Source: Sphingomonas_Q fennica_A (GTDB lineage Bacteria; Pseudomonadota; Alphaproteobacteria; Sphingomonadales; Sphingomonadaceae). From it: a stretch of 64,000 nucleotides of DNA. The stretch spans positions 1 through 64,000 of the forward strand of contig JAQIJD010000010.1 of assembly GCA_036946415.1 (NCBI GenBank), written 5' to 3'. The notes below the pieces were generated by a model, which worked only from the letters and a program-made list of their open reading frames with translations, was not told the origin of the DNA and ran no database searches. Position numbers and translations under genes: made by a program. Numbering within the stretch: position 1 is the stretch's first letter; each line of letters begins with the position of its first letter. Positions 16,567 to 24,912 of this stretch are shown piece after piece.

Positions 16567-17526
16567 ATGATGCTTGCGACCCTGCGCGACGGAACGCCCG
16601 ACGGGCGGCTGGTGCTCGTCTCGGCGGATCACGCCCGGTATCTGCCCGGCCCGGTCGCGACGATGCAGACCGTGCTCGAGCGATGGGATGCGTGCCTGCC
16701 CGCCTCGACCGACATCGCCGCGCGGCTGGCGGCCGGCGAGGGCGATCCGCTCGATATCGCGGGCGTGTCGGCGCCGCTGCCGCGGGCGTGGCAGTGGCTG
16801 GACGGATCGACCTTCCCGTCGCACGCCGCGCTGATGCAGCGCGCCTTCAACCTGCCGCCGATCGAAAGCGACATGCCGCTGATGTATCAGGGCCTGTCCG
16901 ATCGCTTCCTGGGGCCGCGCGACGACGTGCCGCTGCCGAGCGAGGCGGACGGCATCGATTTCGAGGGCGAGTTCGGCGTGATCACCGGCCCCGTGCCGAT
17001 GGGCGTCTCGGCGGCGGATGCACTGGCCACGATCCGCCTCGTCGTGCAGATCAACGACTGGTCGCTGCGCGCCATCGCGCCGATCGAGATGAAGACCGGC
17101 TTCGGCTGGATCCAGGCCAAGCCAGCCTCGAGCATCGCCCCCGTCGCCGTGACGCCCGATCAGCTCGGCGATGCCTGGGCGGACGGACGCGTCTGCCTGC
17201 CGCTCGAGGTGACATGGAACGGCGCGGCGTTCGGCCATCCCGACGGGCGGGCGATGGCCTATGGCTTTCACGAGCTGATCGCCCACGCCGCCCGCACGCG
17301 CAGCCTGCCGGCGGGCACGATCATCGGATCGGGCACCGTCTCCAACGAGGATCACGAGACGGTCGGTTCGACCTGCATCGCCGAGCGGCGCGGGATCGAG
17401 GCGATCGCGCACGGCAAGCCGCAGACGGGCTTCATGCGCTTCGGCGATACCGTGCGGATGGAAGCGCGGCTGGCCGATGGCGCCCCCCTGTTCGGCGCGA
17501 TCGACCAGCGCGTCGTGGCCGGCTGA
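16567..17526 (+). CDS. Fumarylacetoacetate hydrolase family protein
   Basis: A 319-residue FAH-fold protein and last gene of the operon. The metal-binding acid region EADGIDFEGEFGVITG is near residue 125, followed by INDWSLRAIAP and GFGWIQAKPASS near 160-190. The substrate-binding ending includes IIGSGTVSNEDHE near 258. These match the branch acting on fumarylpyruvate/fumarylacetoacetate-like oxo-acids more closely than the protein at 1916. It starts 7 bases after the cyclase gene, and GAGGAG overlaps that gene's end. It would hydrolyse the final diketo-acid to two central metabolites; substrate not provable here. Confidence 0.88.
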   Translation: MMLATLRDGTPDGRLVLVSADHARYLPGPVATMQTVLERWDACLPASTDIAARLAAGEGDPLDIAGVSAPLPRAWQWLDGSTFPSHAALMQRAFNLPPIESDMPLMYQGLSDRFLGPRDDVPLPSEADGIDFEGEFGVITGPVPMGVSAADALATIRLVVQINDWSLRAIAPIEMKTGFGWIQAKPASSIAPVAVTPDQLGDAWADGRVCLPLEVTWNGAAFGHPDGRAMAYGFHELIAHAARTRSLPAGTIIGSGTVSNEDHETVGSTCIAERRGIEAIAHGKPQTGFMRFGDTVRMEARLADGAPLFGAIDQRVVAG

Positions 17527-17551
17527 GGCGCGCGCTGCCCCGCCGGGGGTG

Positions 17552-18718
17552 TCAGCGCGCGTGCACTTTCGGCAGGCGCAGGAACAGCGCCGCGGCCGCC
17601 GCCAGCCCCGCCACCGTCACCAGCAGCGGCATCACATAGCCGCCGCCGCGATCGGCCAGCGCCCCCACCCACAGCGGGCTGAGGCCCGCCATCAGCATGA
17701 AGCTGGCATATTGGATGGCATAGAGCCGGCCGTAGCGGGCGAGGCCGAAATAGCGGGCCGTCAGATAGCCGACGAGGTCGGCCTCCGCCCCCATCGCCGT
17801 GCCCAGTGCCAGCGCGCCGACCCACGCCAGCCCCGCCCCGCCGATCGCCAGCGCGAGGCAGCCGAGCGCGCAGAGCGCGCAGCAGACCGCCGCGATCCGC
17901 GGCGGCTCGATCCGGTCGGCCAGCCAGCCGACGACGATGCGGCTGACGATCACCGACGCGCCGATCAGCCCCGCCACCGCGCCGGCCGTCTGCGGGGGCA
18001 TTCCCGCCTCGCGCAGCATCGGCACGAAATGGGGGAGGAGGCCGGCAAAGGCGAGCGCCATCGCGCCGAAGGCGGCCAGCAGCAGCAGGAAGGTGCGCCG
18101 GTCGTCCGCGCTGCCCGCCACCGCCGGGGTGACGGCCGTCGCATGCGTTTCGCCGCGGGGCAGCGCCAGGGCCGGGACGACGCCGGCCAGCGCGATCAGC
18201 GCCAGCGTGCGATAGCCCGCCTGCCAGCCCTGGTTGGCGACGATCCCCGCCAGCACCGGCGGCACGACCATCGCGGCGATGCCGATCCCCAATTGGGTGA
18301 GGCCGAGGGCGAGGCCGCGTTCCTTCGCGAACACTGCATTCACCGCCCGCGTCCAGGCGACCGGGGCCGAGCAGGCCGCAAGGAGCCCGATGGCGGCCAT
18401 CGCCGCCAGATAGCCCGGCACGTCGCGGACGATCGTGCCCATCGCCCAGAAACCGCCCGCCAGCGCCACCGCGCCGCCCGCCGCGGGCACACGCGGCCCG
18501 AACCGGTCGACCAGCCAGCCGACCAGCGGAAGTGCGAAGGCCAGCGCGATCGTCGAGAGGAAGAAGGCCCCGCCCAGCGCCGTGCGGCTGAGGCCGATCG
18601 CGGCTTCCAGATCCTTGGCGAAGATGCCGGCGGTATAGGTCAACAGCCCCGCGATGCCGAGGCCGACGCCGGCCGACGCGGCCAGCACCGTCGGCCAGCC
18701 GCGCCGAAACTCGCTCAT
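17552..18718 (-). CDS. Major facilitator superfamily transporter
   Basis: A 388-residue inner-membrane carrier with about 12 hydrophobic helices, beginning MSEFRRGWPTVLAASAGVGL. The loop between helices two and three carries WLVDRFGPR, the MFS motif-A equivalent, repeated as GWLADRIEPPR in the second half. The family exports or imports small organic acids by proton coupling. Its ATG shares its A with the stop codon of the TBDR gene (TGATG), so outer-membrane receptor and inner-membrane carrier are translationally coupled and probably move the same ligand. Confidence 0.9.
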   Translation of the reverse strand: MSEFRRGWPTVLAASAGVGLGIAGLLTYTAGIFAKDLEAAIGLSRTALGGAFFLSTIALAFALPLVGWLVDRFGPRVPAAGGAVALAGGFWAMGTIVRDVPGYLAAMAAIGLLAACSAPVAWTRAVNAVFAKERGLALGLTQLGIGIAAMVVPPVLAGIVANQGWQAGYRTLALIALAGVVPALALPRGETHATAVTPAVAGSADDRRTFLLLLAAFGAMALAFAGLLPHFVPMLREAGMPPQTAGAVAGLIGASVIVSRIVVGWLADRIEPPRIAAVCCALCALGCLALAIGGAGLAWVGALALGTAMGAEADLVGYLTARYFGLARYGRLYAIQYASFMLMAGLSPLWVGALADRGGGYVMPLLVTVAGLAAAAALFLRLPKVHAR

Positions 18719-21039
18719 CAGAATTTGTAGCCGACGCGCACGCCATAGGTGCGCGGCGGGCGCAGCGTGAGCAAGGTGGTGTTGACGATCGGGCGCGTCA
18801 GGCCGCCGGCCTTCACCGCGCGATTCTCGATATTGTTGACATAGCCGCCGATCGACCAGCGTTCGCCGGGCGGGGTCAGCGTCAGATAGGCGTCGGTCGC
18901 GGTGAAGTGGCGGCGCTTCTGATAGTCGAGATAGTCGAGGTTGAGCCAGGCCGAGGTTTCCAGCCGGCTGCGCGCGCCCGCCGCCAGTTGCAGCTCGCCC
19001 AGATCGAAGCGACGCTCGTAATTGAGGTTGGCGGTCCACTTGGGGCTGTAGACGCCCGGCTTGCCCGAGCAATCGACGATGAACAGCCGCGTCGGCGGCG
19101 CCGCGACCCGCGTGTCGGGCCGGACGGCGCAGCTCGTCACCAGCGGCGCGCCGCTCGTCGAGATCGCGTTGTAGACGAGGCTCTGGTAGCGCGCGTTCAG
19201 ATATTGGATCGTCGCGCCGAACGTGTCGCTGCGCGTCGGCTGGAAGAGGAATTCCGCCTCGGCGCCGTACATCCGCGCCTTGCCGGCGTTCACCGTCACG
19301 CCCGCCTGCGCGAAATTGCCCGGCGTCGCCTCGATCGGGCCGACATAGCTGATCTGCTGATCGCGATACTGCCAGTAGAAGGCCTCGACGTTCACCTGCA
19401 CGCGATTGTCGAAGAAGCGGTTCTTGGAGCCGAGCGTGTAGGCGGTCAGCGTTTCGGGATCATAGGTGTTGCGCCCGGCGGACGGATAGAAGCCACCCGC
19501 CTTGAACCCCGTTGCGACGTTGCCGTAGACCAGCGAACGGGGGGCGGCGTCCCATTCGAAGCCCGCCTTCCAGGTGAATTTGTTGAAGTCCAGATTGCCG
19601 TTGATCGGCACGAACGGCGGGTTGGGCACGAAGAAGCTGGTGTTGCGGGTGGAGCCGCGCAGCCGCTTGAACTCCTCCGTATAGCGCCCGCCCGCCACGA
19701 GCCGCAGCGCATCCGTCAGCGAATAGGTGAGCTGGCCGAAGACGGCGCGGCTGGCGGTCTTCAGGCGCGGGAAATATTCGGTATTGGCAAGCAGGCCCTG
19801 ATTGTAATTGTTGTAGCCGTCCTGCTGTTCGTAGAAATAGAAGGCGCCCAGCACATAGCCCAGGCGCGTGCCGGGCTTGGAGGACAGGCGCACCTCGGCC
19901 GACATCTGGTCGTCCTCCTCGCGGAAGCGGCCGGGGAAGCCGGGCGCATAGGTCAGGACGTCCGGGTTGCTGTGGCGGTAGGCGAGGATCGTGGTCAGGT
20001 CGGCAAAGCCCATGTCGCCCGTGGTGGTGAGCGAGACGCCGTAGAAATCGCTGTCCTGAAAGCCGTTCTGGAGCGGCACCGTCACCACGTTGCGGATCGT
20101 GGCGGGGGGCAGGGACGAGAAGGGCGGGATGCGGCTGAACTGGTTGAACGTCACCTGCCGGAGCAGCGCGGTGATCTGCGGATCGGCCGCCCCGATCCGA
20201 TCCTTCGCGCGCGGCACGCTGGGCGTGGCGGGGGACGGGAACAGCACGGCGCCTACGCCCTTGCCGCCCTGGTGGACATAATCCGCCGCGAGCAGCATCG
20301 AGAAGCCGTCGCTCGGCTGGACGAGCAGTTGCGCGCGCACCGCCTGCGTCTTCTCGTCGTCGTAGCCGTCCGACAGATAGCCGTCGCGATCGACGACCTG
20401 TCCCGCCACGCGCAGCGCCGCGATCGATCCGATCGGCAGGTTGATCCCGCCTTGCAGCTTCTTGGTGTCGTAATTGCCATATTCGGCGGTGACGTCGGCT
20501 TCCACCTCGCCCAGCCGCGGCCGGCGGGGGATCAGGTTGATCGCGCCGCCCGTGGCGTTGCGGCCGTAGAGCGTGCCCTGCGGCCCTTTCAGCACCTCGA
20601 CCCGATCGAGATCGTAGAAGGTGCCCGCCGGCCCCGTCGGCCGCGCGAAGAACACGCCGCCGACCGAGAAGGCGATCGCATTCTCCTGGAAGCTGTTGAT
20701 CGCGGTCGCGCCGACGCCGCGGATGAAGAAGCTGGACGAGATGCCGACCGGTTGGACGGTGAGCGCGGGCACCAGCTTGGTCAGGTTCGCCGGATCGCTG
20801 ACGCCGGCATTGACCAGCGAATTGCCGGACACGGCGGTGGCGGCGATGGCGGCGCGTTGCAGCGTTTCGGCGCGGCGCTGTGCGGTCACGACGATGTCGG
20901 CGATGCCGGCGGCGTTGGCATCGGCCGCGGCGACCGGGGCGGACGCATCGGGTGGTGGTGCGTCGGTCGTCTGCGCGGCGGCGCCGGCACTCGTCACGAG
21001 CGCCAGGCAGGCGGATGTTCCCAACAACAGATGACGCAC
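18718..21039 (-). CDS. TonB-dependent outer-membrane receptor
   Basis: A 773-residue receptor. Signal peptide MRHLLLGTSACLALVTSAGA with cleavage near AAAQTT, then GIADIVVTAQRRAETLQRAA as TonB box and plug start (residues 43-62). VEVLKGPQGTLYGRNATGG is near 150. The barrel ends PRTYGVRVGYKF. Its plug resembles that of the receptor at 3494 (both AETLQRAA/AENLQRAA and LYGRNATGGAIN), so the two may be paralogues. It lies between an amidohydrolase and a coupled MFS gene, linking it to aromatic acid uptake. A LysR-box-like element lies upstream. Confidence 0.95.
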   Translation of the reverse strand: MRHLLLGTSACLALVTSAGAAAQTTDAPPPDASAPVAAADANAAGIADIVVTAQRRAETLQRAAIAATAVSGNSLVNAGVSDPANLTKLVPALTVQPVGISSSFFIRGVGATAINSFQENAIAFSVGGVFFARPTGPAGTFYDLDRVEVLKGPQGTLYGRNATGGAINLIPRRPRLGEVEADVTAEYGNYDTKKLQGGINLPIGSIAALRVAGQVVDRDGYLSDGYDDEKTQAVRAQLLVQPSDGFSMLLAADYVHQGGKGVGAVLFPSPATPSVPRAKDRIGAADPQITALLRQVTFNQFSRIPPFSSLPPATIRNVVTVPLQNGFQDSDFYGVSLTTTGDMGFADLTTILAYRHSNPDVLTYAPGFPGRFREEDDQMSAEVRLSSKPGTRLGYVLGAFYFYEQQDGYNNYNQGLLANTEYFPRLKTASRAVFGQLTYSLTDALRLVAGGRYTEEFKRLRGSTRNTSFFVPNPPFVPINGNLDFNKFTWKAGFEWDAAPRSLVYGNVATGFKAGGFYPSAGRNTYDPETLTAYTLGSKNRFFDNRVQVNVEAFYWQYRDQQISYVGPIEATPGNFAQAGVTVNAGKARMYGAEAEFLFQPTRSDTFGATIQYLNARYQSLVYNAISTSGAPLVTSCAVRPDTRVAAPPTRLFIVDCSGKPGVYSPKWTANLNYERRFDLGELQLAAGARSRLETSAWLNLDYLDYQKRRHFTATDAYLTLTPPGERWSIGGYVNNIENRAVKAGGLTRPIVNTTLLTLRPPRTYGVRVGYKF

Positions 21040-21090
21040 GCTGCTCTCCCCCTCGATCTATTTTGAGGGAGCATAAACCCGGCCAGCCAT

Positions 21091-21117
21091 GATCAAAAAT
21101 CGATAGACTTGATCGAA
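21091..21117. promoter_or_regulatory. Candidate LysR box upstream of TBDR
   Basis: The plus-strand text GATCAAAAATCGATAGACTT, continuing GATCGAA, reads on the reverse strand as TTCGATCAAGTC followed by TATCGATTTTTGATC. The TATCGAT-N4-GATC core matches the element at 12058 apart from one spacer base. The region is AT-rich and 50-80 bases before the receptor start. Confidence 0.35.
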
Positions 21118-21142
21118 TGCCATAAGGCGAATTGATGATCCG

Positions 21143-22186
21143 CTATTCGGCGATGCCCAGCAACATCGCCGCATTCCGGCCTAGCAGCTTTTCCTGCACG
21201 GTATCGGGCAGGTGGCCGATCGCGCCGACGGGATCGGGTTCGGCCATGTCGAAGGGATAGTCGCTGCCGAGGCACAGGTGATCGGCGCCATAGGTGCGCA
21301 CCAGCATGTCGAGCTGGTCGCGATCGAAGACGAGCGTGTCGAACCACAGTCGTTTCAGGTAGCTGGACGGTTCGTGCGCACAGCCCTCGCGGCAGTCCGC
21401 CCGCGCGCGCCAGCCATGGTCCATCCGCCCCCAATAGCCGGGCAGATAGCCGCCGCCATGCGCCACGCAGATCCGCAGGCCCGGGTGATCGTCCAGCACG
21501 CCGCCGAAGATGAGATGGCCGATGGCCAGCGTCGATTCCAGCGGATTGCCGATCAGATTGTTGAAATAGAAGCGCTTCATCCGTTCGGCCTGGGTAAAGC
21601 CCAGCGGATGGAGGAACAGTAGCACGCCCAGTTCCTCGGCCGCGGCGAAGAAGGGCCGCAGGTCCGGATCGTCGAGATCGCGGCCGTTGACATTGGTGTT
21701 GATCTCGATCCCGCGCAGGCCGAGGTCGCGGACCGCCCGGTGCATCTCGGCGATCGCCATCTCGCTGTTCTGAAGGGGCACCGTGCCCATGCCGACGAGG
21801 CGCGTCGGCTCGGACGCGACGGCGGCCGCGATCCCGTCGTTGACGGCGCGGGCGGCGGCGCGGCCGGTTTCGGCATCGGTGAAGTAGAAATACTGGCCGG
21901 GGCTGGGCGAGACCGCCTGCACGTCGATGCCGAGCGCGTCCATGTCCGCCAGCCGTTCGGCGACCCCGTTGAGCTTCGGCGCGATCCGGCGGAAGAGCGC
22001 GCCGTTGACGGCGTCGGTGGCGGGCGTCGTGAAGTCGTGCAGGCCGGGCGGCGGGCCGGGATAGGCGCGTTGCACGATCGCATCGGCGGCCGGCACGCCG
22101 AGATGGCAGTGGATGTCGATCACCCGATGCCGCCCCTGCCGGCGAAGGGCGATCGGGCGGGGGGCGGCGCAGGTCTCGATGCTCAT
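21143..22186 (-). CDS. Amidohydrolase_2 family enzyme (ACMSD/LigY-like)
   Basis: A 347-residue TIM-barrel metal enzyme of the branch containing decarboxylases such as ACMSD and the C-C hydrolase LigY. The metal motif is RVIDIHCHLGVP at about residues 21-32. A His in LLFLHPLGF, another in ICVAHGGGYLPGYWGRMDH and the late Asp in CLGSDYPFDM complete the site. ATG 22186 is preceded by GGAAGGGTGG. It would decarboxylate or hydrolyse a carboxylated ring-fission product. It lies upstream of the TBDR and MFS genes on the same strand, possibly in one transcription unit, and is divergent from the LysR gene at 22527. Confidence 0.9.
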   Translation of the reverse strand: MSIETCAAPRPIALRRQGRHRVIDIHCHLGVPAADAIVQRAYPGPPPGLHDFTTPATDAVNGALFRRIAPKLNGVAERLADMDALGIDVQAVSPSPGQYFYFTDAETGRAAARAVNDGIAAAVASEPTRLVGMGTVPLQNSEMAIAEMHRAVRDLGLRGIEINTNVNGRDLDDPDLRPFFAAAEELGVLLFLHPLGFTQAERMKRFYFNNLIGNPLESTLAIGHLIFGGVLDDHPGLRICVAHGGGYLPGYWGRMDHGWRARADCREGCAHEPSSYLKRLWFDTLVFDRDQLDMLVRTYGADHLCLGSDYPFDMAEPDPVGAIGHLPDTVQEKLLGRNAAMLLGIAE

Positions 22187-22526
22187 CGCGCCACCCTTCC
22201 AGATGGGCCCCGCCACCGCCAGTTCTATCCCGCGCCGATCGGCGCGCGAACGGCGAATTGTGCCGCGTGCCGCCCGAAGAATTGACGTCTGCGCCCCGGC
22301 GACCGGCGATCTCTGATCCTGGCGACGGACGGTGGGCTGCTCTTCAGCCCTCGATGTCTGACGATCGCGGATCTCATTGTTACGTTTTGTTGCTAAGGGC
22401 CGTGACGATCGACGATCGGCGACGAGCCCGCCGCCCCTACTTGGCCGCCTCGACTTTCCTGTTATCGTTCCGTCACATAATCGATTCGTGACGGAGAGGA
22501 CGAGGCGTCCGGCCGGGGGGTGCGAC
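22187..22526. promoter_or_regulatory. 340-base divergent intergenic region
   Basis: This gap between the amidohydrolase and LysR genes holds no convincing ORF. The middle (22370-22400) is AT-richer, with TTGTTACGTTTTGTTGC. A perfect inverted repeat at 22469-22495 is listed separately. GAGAGGACGAGG follows that repeat as a possible ribosome site region for the LysR gene. Confidence 0.5.
22469..22495. promoter_or_regulatory. Perfect inverted repeat TCCGTCAC-N11-GTGACGGA
   Basis: Eight-base arms TCCGTCAC and GTGACGGA are separated by 11 bases (ATAATCGATTC) whose centre is itself the palindrome AATCGATT. It lies 31 bases before the LysR ATG at 22527. The spacing and dyad fit a LysR autoregulatory site, which may also serve the divergent amidohydrolase promoter. 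Confidence 0.5.
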
Positions 22527-23462
22527 ATGAATCTCCGTCATATCGAGGTGTTTCACGCGGTTTACAGTGCGGGTTCGATCAGCGCTGCGTCGCGCTTCCT
22601 CAACGTGTCGCAGCCATCGGTCAGCAAGATCGTCAAACATGCCGAGATCCGGCTGGGCTTTCCCCTGTTCACCCTGGTCCGCGGGCGGCTGACGCCGACC
22701 GACGAGGCGCACATCCTGTTCCGCGAAGTGGACGAGCTGCACAGCCGGATCGATACGTTCCAGCGCGCCGCGCGCAACCTGCGCTCCACCTCCGAAGGCC
22801 ATATCAGGCTGGGCGTGCTGCCGTCGCTGGCGCTGGCGGCGGCGCCGCTCGCCATCGCCCGCTTCCGCCGCCAGCTGCCGCTGGTGACGTTCGATGTCGT
22901 CGCCCTCCACCACGATGCGTTCCGCGCCGCGCTGATCGCGCGCGACTGCGATTTCGTGATCGGCCATGCGTTGCCGTCCGGCATCGAGATCGCGACGACG
23001 CCGCTCGGCACGGGGCGGGTGGGCGCGCTGTTCAGCCCCGAACTGCTGCCGGCCGACGGCGACGCCCTATCGATCGAGGCGCTGCGCACGCAGGAGGTGA
23101 TCGGCCTCGCGCCCGAAGTGGCGATCGCCGATCTGGTCGGGCCGATCGCCTCGGCCGTCGGCGAGGGACGGCCCGCGATCACGGTCCGGTCCGTCTATAT
23201 CGCGGCGGCCATGGCGCGCGCCGGGGCGGGGGTGGCGATCGTGGACGAATTCACCGCCCAGGCCTTCGTCGGCGACGGGCTGGTCTTCCGGCCGATCGCG
23301 CCGGCGGCGACCTTCGCCTTGGAAGTCCAGCATCTCGCCGCCCAGCCGCTGTCGCGCCTCGCCCGCGCCTATATCGACCTGCAACGCGCGGTGATCGTCG
23401 ATCCCGCCGGCGCGGGGGCCAGGCCGGCCGGCCTGCCCGAAGCGCATGGCCAGCATCATTGA
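22527..23462 (+). CDS. LysR family transcriptional regulator
   Basis: A 311-residue regulator. MNLRHIEVFHAVYSAGSISA with ASRFLNVSQPSVSKIVKHAE is a standard LysR winged helix. The effector domain starts near residue 92 with GHIRLGVLPSLALAAAPLAI. The N-terminus resembles regulators of opine/arginine and aromatic catabolism (LysR/NocR-like MNLRHIEVF). It differs from the NodD-like LysR at 11127. ATG 22527 is chosen because the domain begins there; upstream in-frame codons cross the inverted repeat. It probably controls the divergent amidohydrolase-receptor-MFS genes. Confidence 0.9.
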   Translation: MNLRHIEVFHAVYSAGSISAASRFLNVSQPSVSKIVKHAEIRLGFPLFTLVRGRLTPTDEAHILFREVDELHSRIDTFQRAARNLRSTSEGHIRLGVLPSLALAAAPLAIARFRRQLPLVTFDVVALHHDAFRAALIARDCDFVIGHALPSGIEIATTPLGTGRVGALFSPELLPADGDALSIEALRTQEVIGLAPEVAIADLVGPIASAVGEGRPAITVRSVYIAAAMARAGAGVAIVDEFTAQAFVGDGLVFRPIAPAATFALEVQHLAAQPLSRLARAYIDLQRAVIVDPAGAGARPAGLPEAHGQHH

Positions 23463-23625
23463 AGCCCATAGCCATCCGGCATGGGCGATCGAACAGACGG
23501 AATGGCCGCGGGCAAGATAGAGGGTCGTGCTGCGATGCGGAACCGATAGCATGTAACCTGTTCCGGGCGGCGTCCGGCCGATCGGCCGGGCCGCCGTCGT
23601 GGCGATCGAGGGGGGTATCCGTATC

Positions 23626-24900
23626 GTGAAGAAGCTGACCATGGTGGCGCTGCTGCTGGCCCATGCGATCCCGGCGGCGGCTGTGGCGCAGAACCGGGAC
23701 GCCGCCGCGCGCACGCTCTACGCCAGTGCCAAGTTCAAGGCGGCCAAGGCCAGCCTCGCCGCCGATCACGATCGGATCATCGCCGACATCATCACCCTGA
23801 CCGAGATCGAGGCCCCGCCGTTCAAGGAAACCGCCCGCGGCGCCGAATTCGCCAAGATGCTCCGCGCCGAAGGGCTGGCGGACGTGACGACCGACGCCGA
23901 AGGCAATGTCTACGGCTGGCGCAAGGGCACGGGCGGCGGGCCGCTGATCGTCATCACCGCGCATCTCGACACCGTCTTCCCGGCGGGCACCAACGTGAAG
24001 GTGCGGCGCGAGGGCAATATGCTCTACGCCCCCGGCATCGGAGACGACACCAGCAGCCTGCCCGTCCTCCTCGCCTACATCCGGGCGATGAAGGCGGCGA
24101 ACTACACGACCAAGGCCGACATCATCTTCATGGGCAACGTGGGCGAGGAAGGGCCGGGCGACCTGCGCGGCGCGCGCTACCTGTTCACCAAGTCGCCGCT
24201 GAAGGACGACATCGACTATTTCATCTCGGTGGAGCCGGGCCGCGCCGGGCGGATCACCAATGCCGGCGTCGGCTCCAAGCGCTACAAGGTGACGTTCAAC
24301 GGGCCGGGCGGCCATTCCTACGGCGATTTCGGGCTGGTCAATCCGGCCTATGCGATGGGCGATGCGATCGTCCAGTTCGGCAAGCTGAAGGTGCCGGCCG
24401 ATCCGAAGACGACCACCAACGTCGGCCTGCTGGAGGGCGGCACCTCGGTCAACTCCATCCCCTTCGCGACGGCGATGACGATCGACATGCGTTCCCCCGG
24501 CAAGGCCGAGCTGGACGCGGTAGAGAAGGAATTCCTCGCCATCCTGCCGCGCGCGGTGGAGGCGGAGAATGCCGCGCGATCGACCGCGAAGGGCAAGATT
24601 TCGGTCGATCCCAAGAAGGTCGGCGACCGGCCGGTCGGCAGCACCGCGCAGACGGTCGACATCGTCGCCATCGCCGCCGCCGCCACCAAGGCGGGCGGCT
24701 TCACTCCGAGCTTCGGCGCAGGTTCGACCGATTCCAACATTCCGATGAGCATGGGCAAGCCCGCGGTCACGCTCGGCTCGGGGTTCCAGACGATGCGCGC
24801 CCATTCGCTGGAGGAGGCGATGGTCGTCGACAAGGCCAAGGACGTGGACAATATCGCGGTGGGCCTCGCCACGCTGCTGATGCTGTCCGGCGCGAAATAG
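23626..24900 (+). CDS. Secreted M20 family zinc metallopeptidase
   Basis: A 424-residue exported peptidase/amidohydrolase. From GTG 23626 it starts MKKLTMVALLLAHAIPAAAV, a clean signal peptide; GAGGGGGG precedes that codon. The M20 metal ligands are visible: His and Asp in TAHLDTVFPAG near residue 107, Asp in GIGDDTSSLP, catalytic Glu pair in NVGEEGPGDLRG and a His in RAHSLEEAMVV near the C-terminus. A dimerisation domain with GPGGHSYGDFG interrupts the catalytic domain. It would release amino acids from dipeptides or N-acyl amino acids in the periplasm. The M14 peptidase follows after 12 bases. Confidence 0.92.
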   Translation: MKKLTMVALLLAHAIPAAAVAQNRDAAARTLYASAKFKAAKASLAADHDRIIADIITLTEIEAPPFKETARGAEFAKMLRAEGLADVTTDAEGNVYGWRKGTGGGPLIVITAHLDTVFPAGTNVKVRREGNMLYAPGIGDDTSSLPVLLAYIRAMKAANYTTKADIIFMGNVGEEGPGDLRGARYLFTKSPLKDDIDYFISVEPGRAGRITNAGVGSKRYKVTFNGPGGHSYGDFGLVNPAYAMGDAIVQFGKLKVPADPKTTTNVGLLEGGTSVNSIPFATAMTIDMRSPGKAELDAVEKEFLAILPRAVEAENAARSTAKGKISVDPKKVGDRPVGSTAQTVDIVAIAAAATKAGGFTPSFGAGSTDSNIPMSMGKPAVTLGSGFQTMRAHSLEEAMVVDKAKDVDNIAVGLATLLMLSGAK

Positions 24901-24912
24901 GGGGAGGACGAC

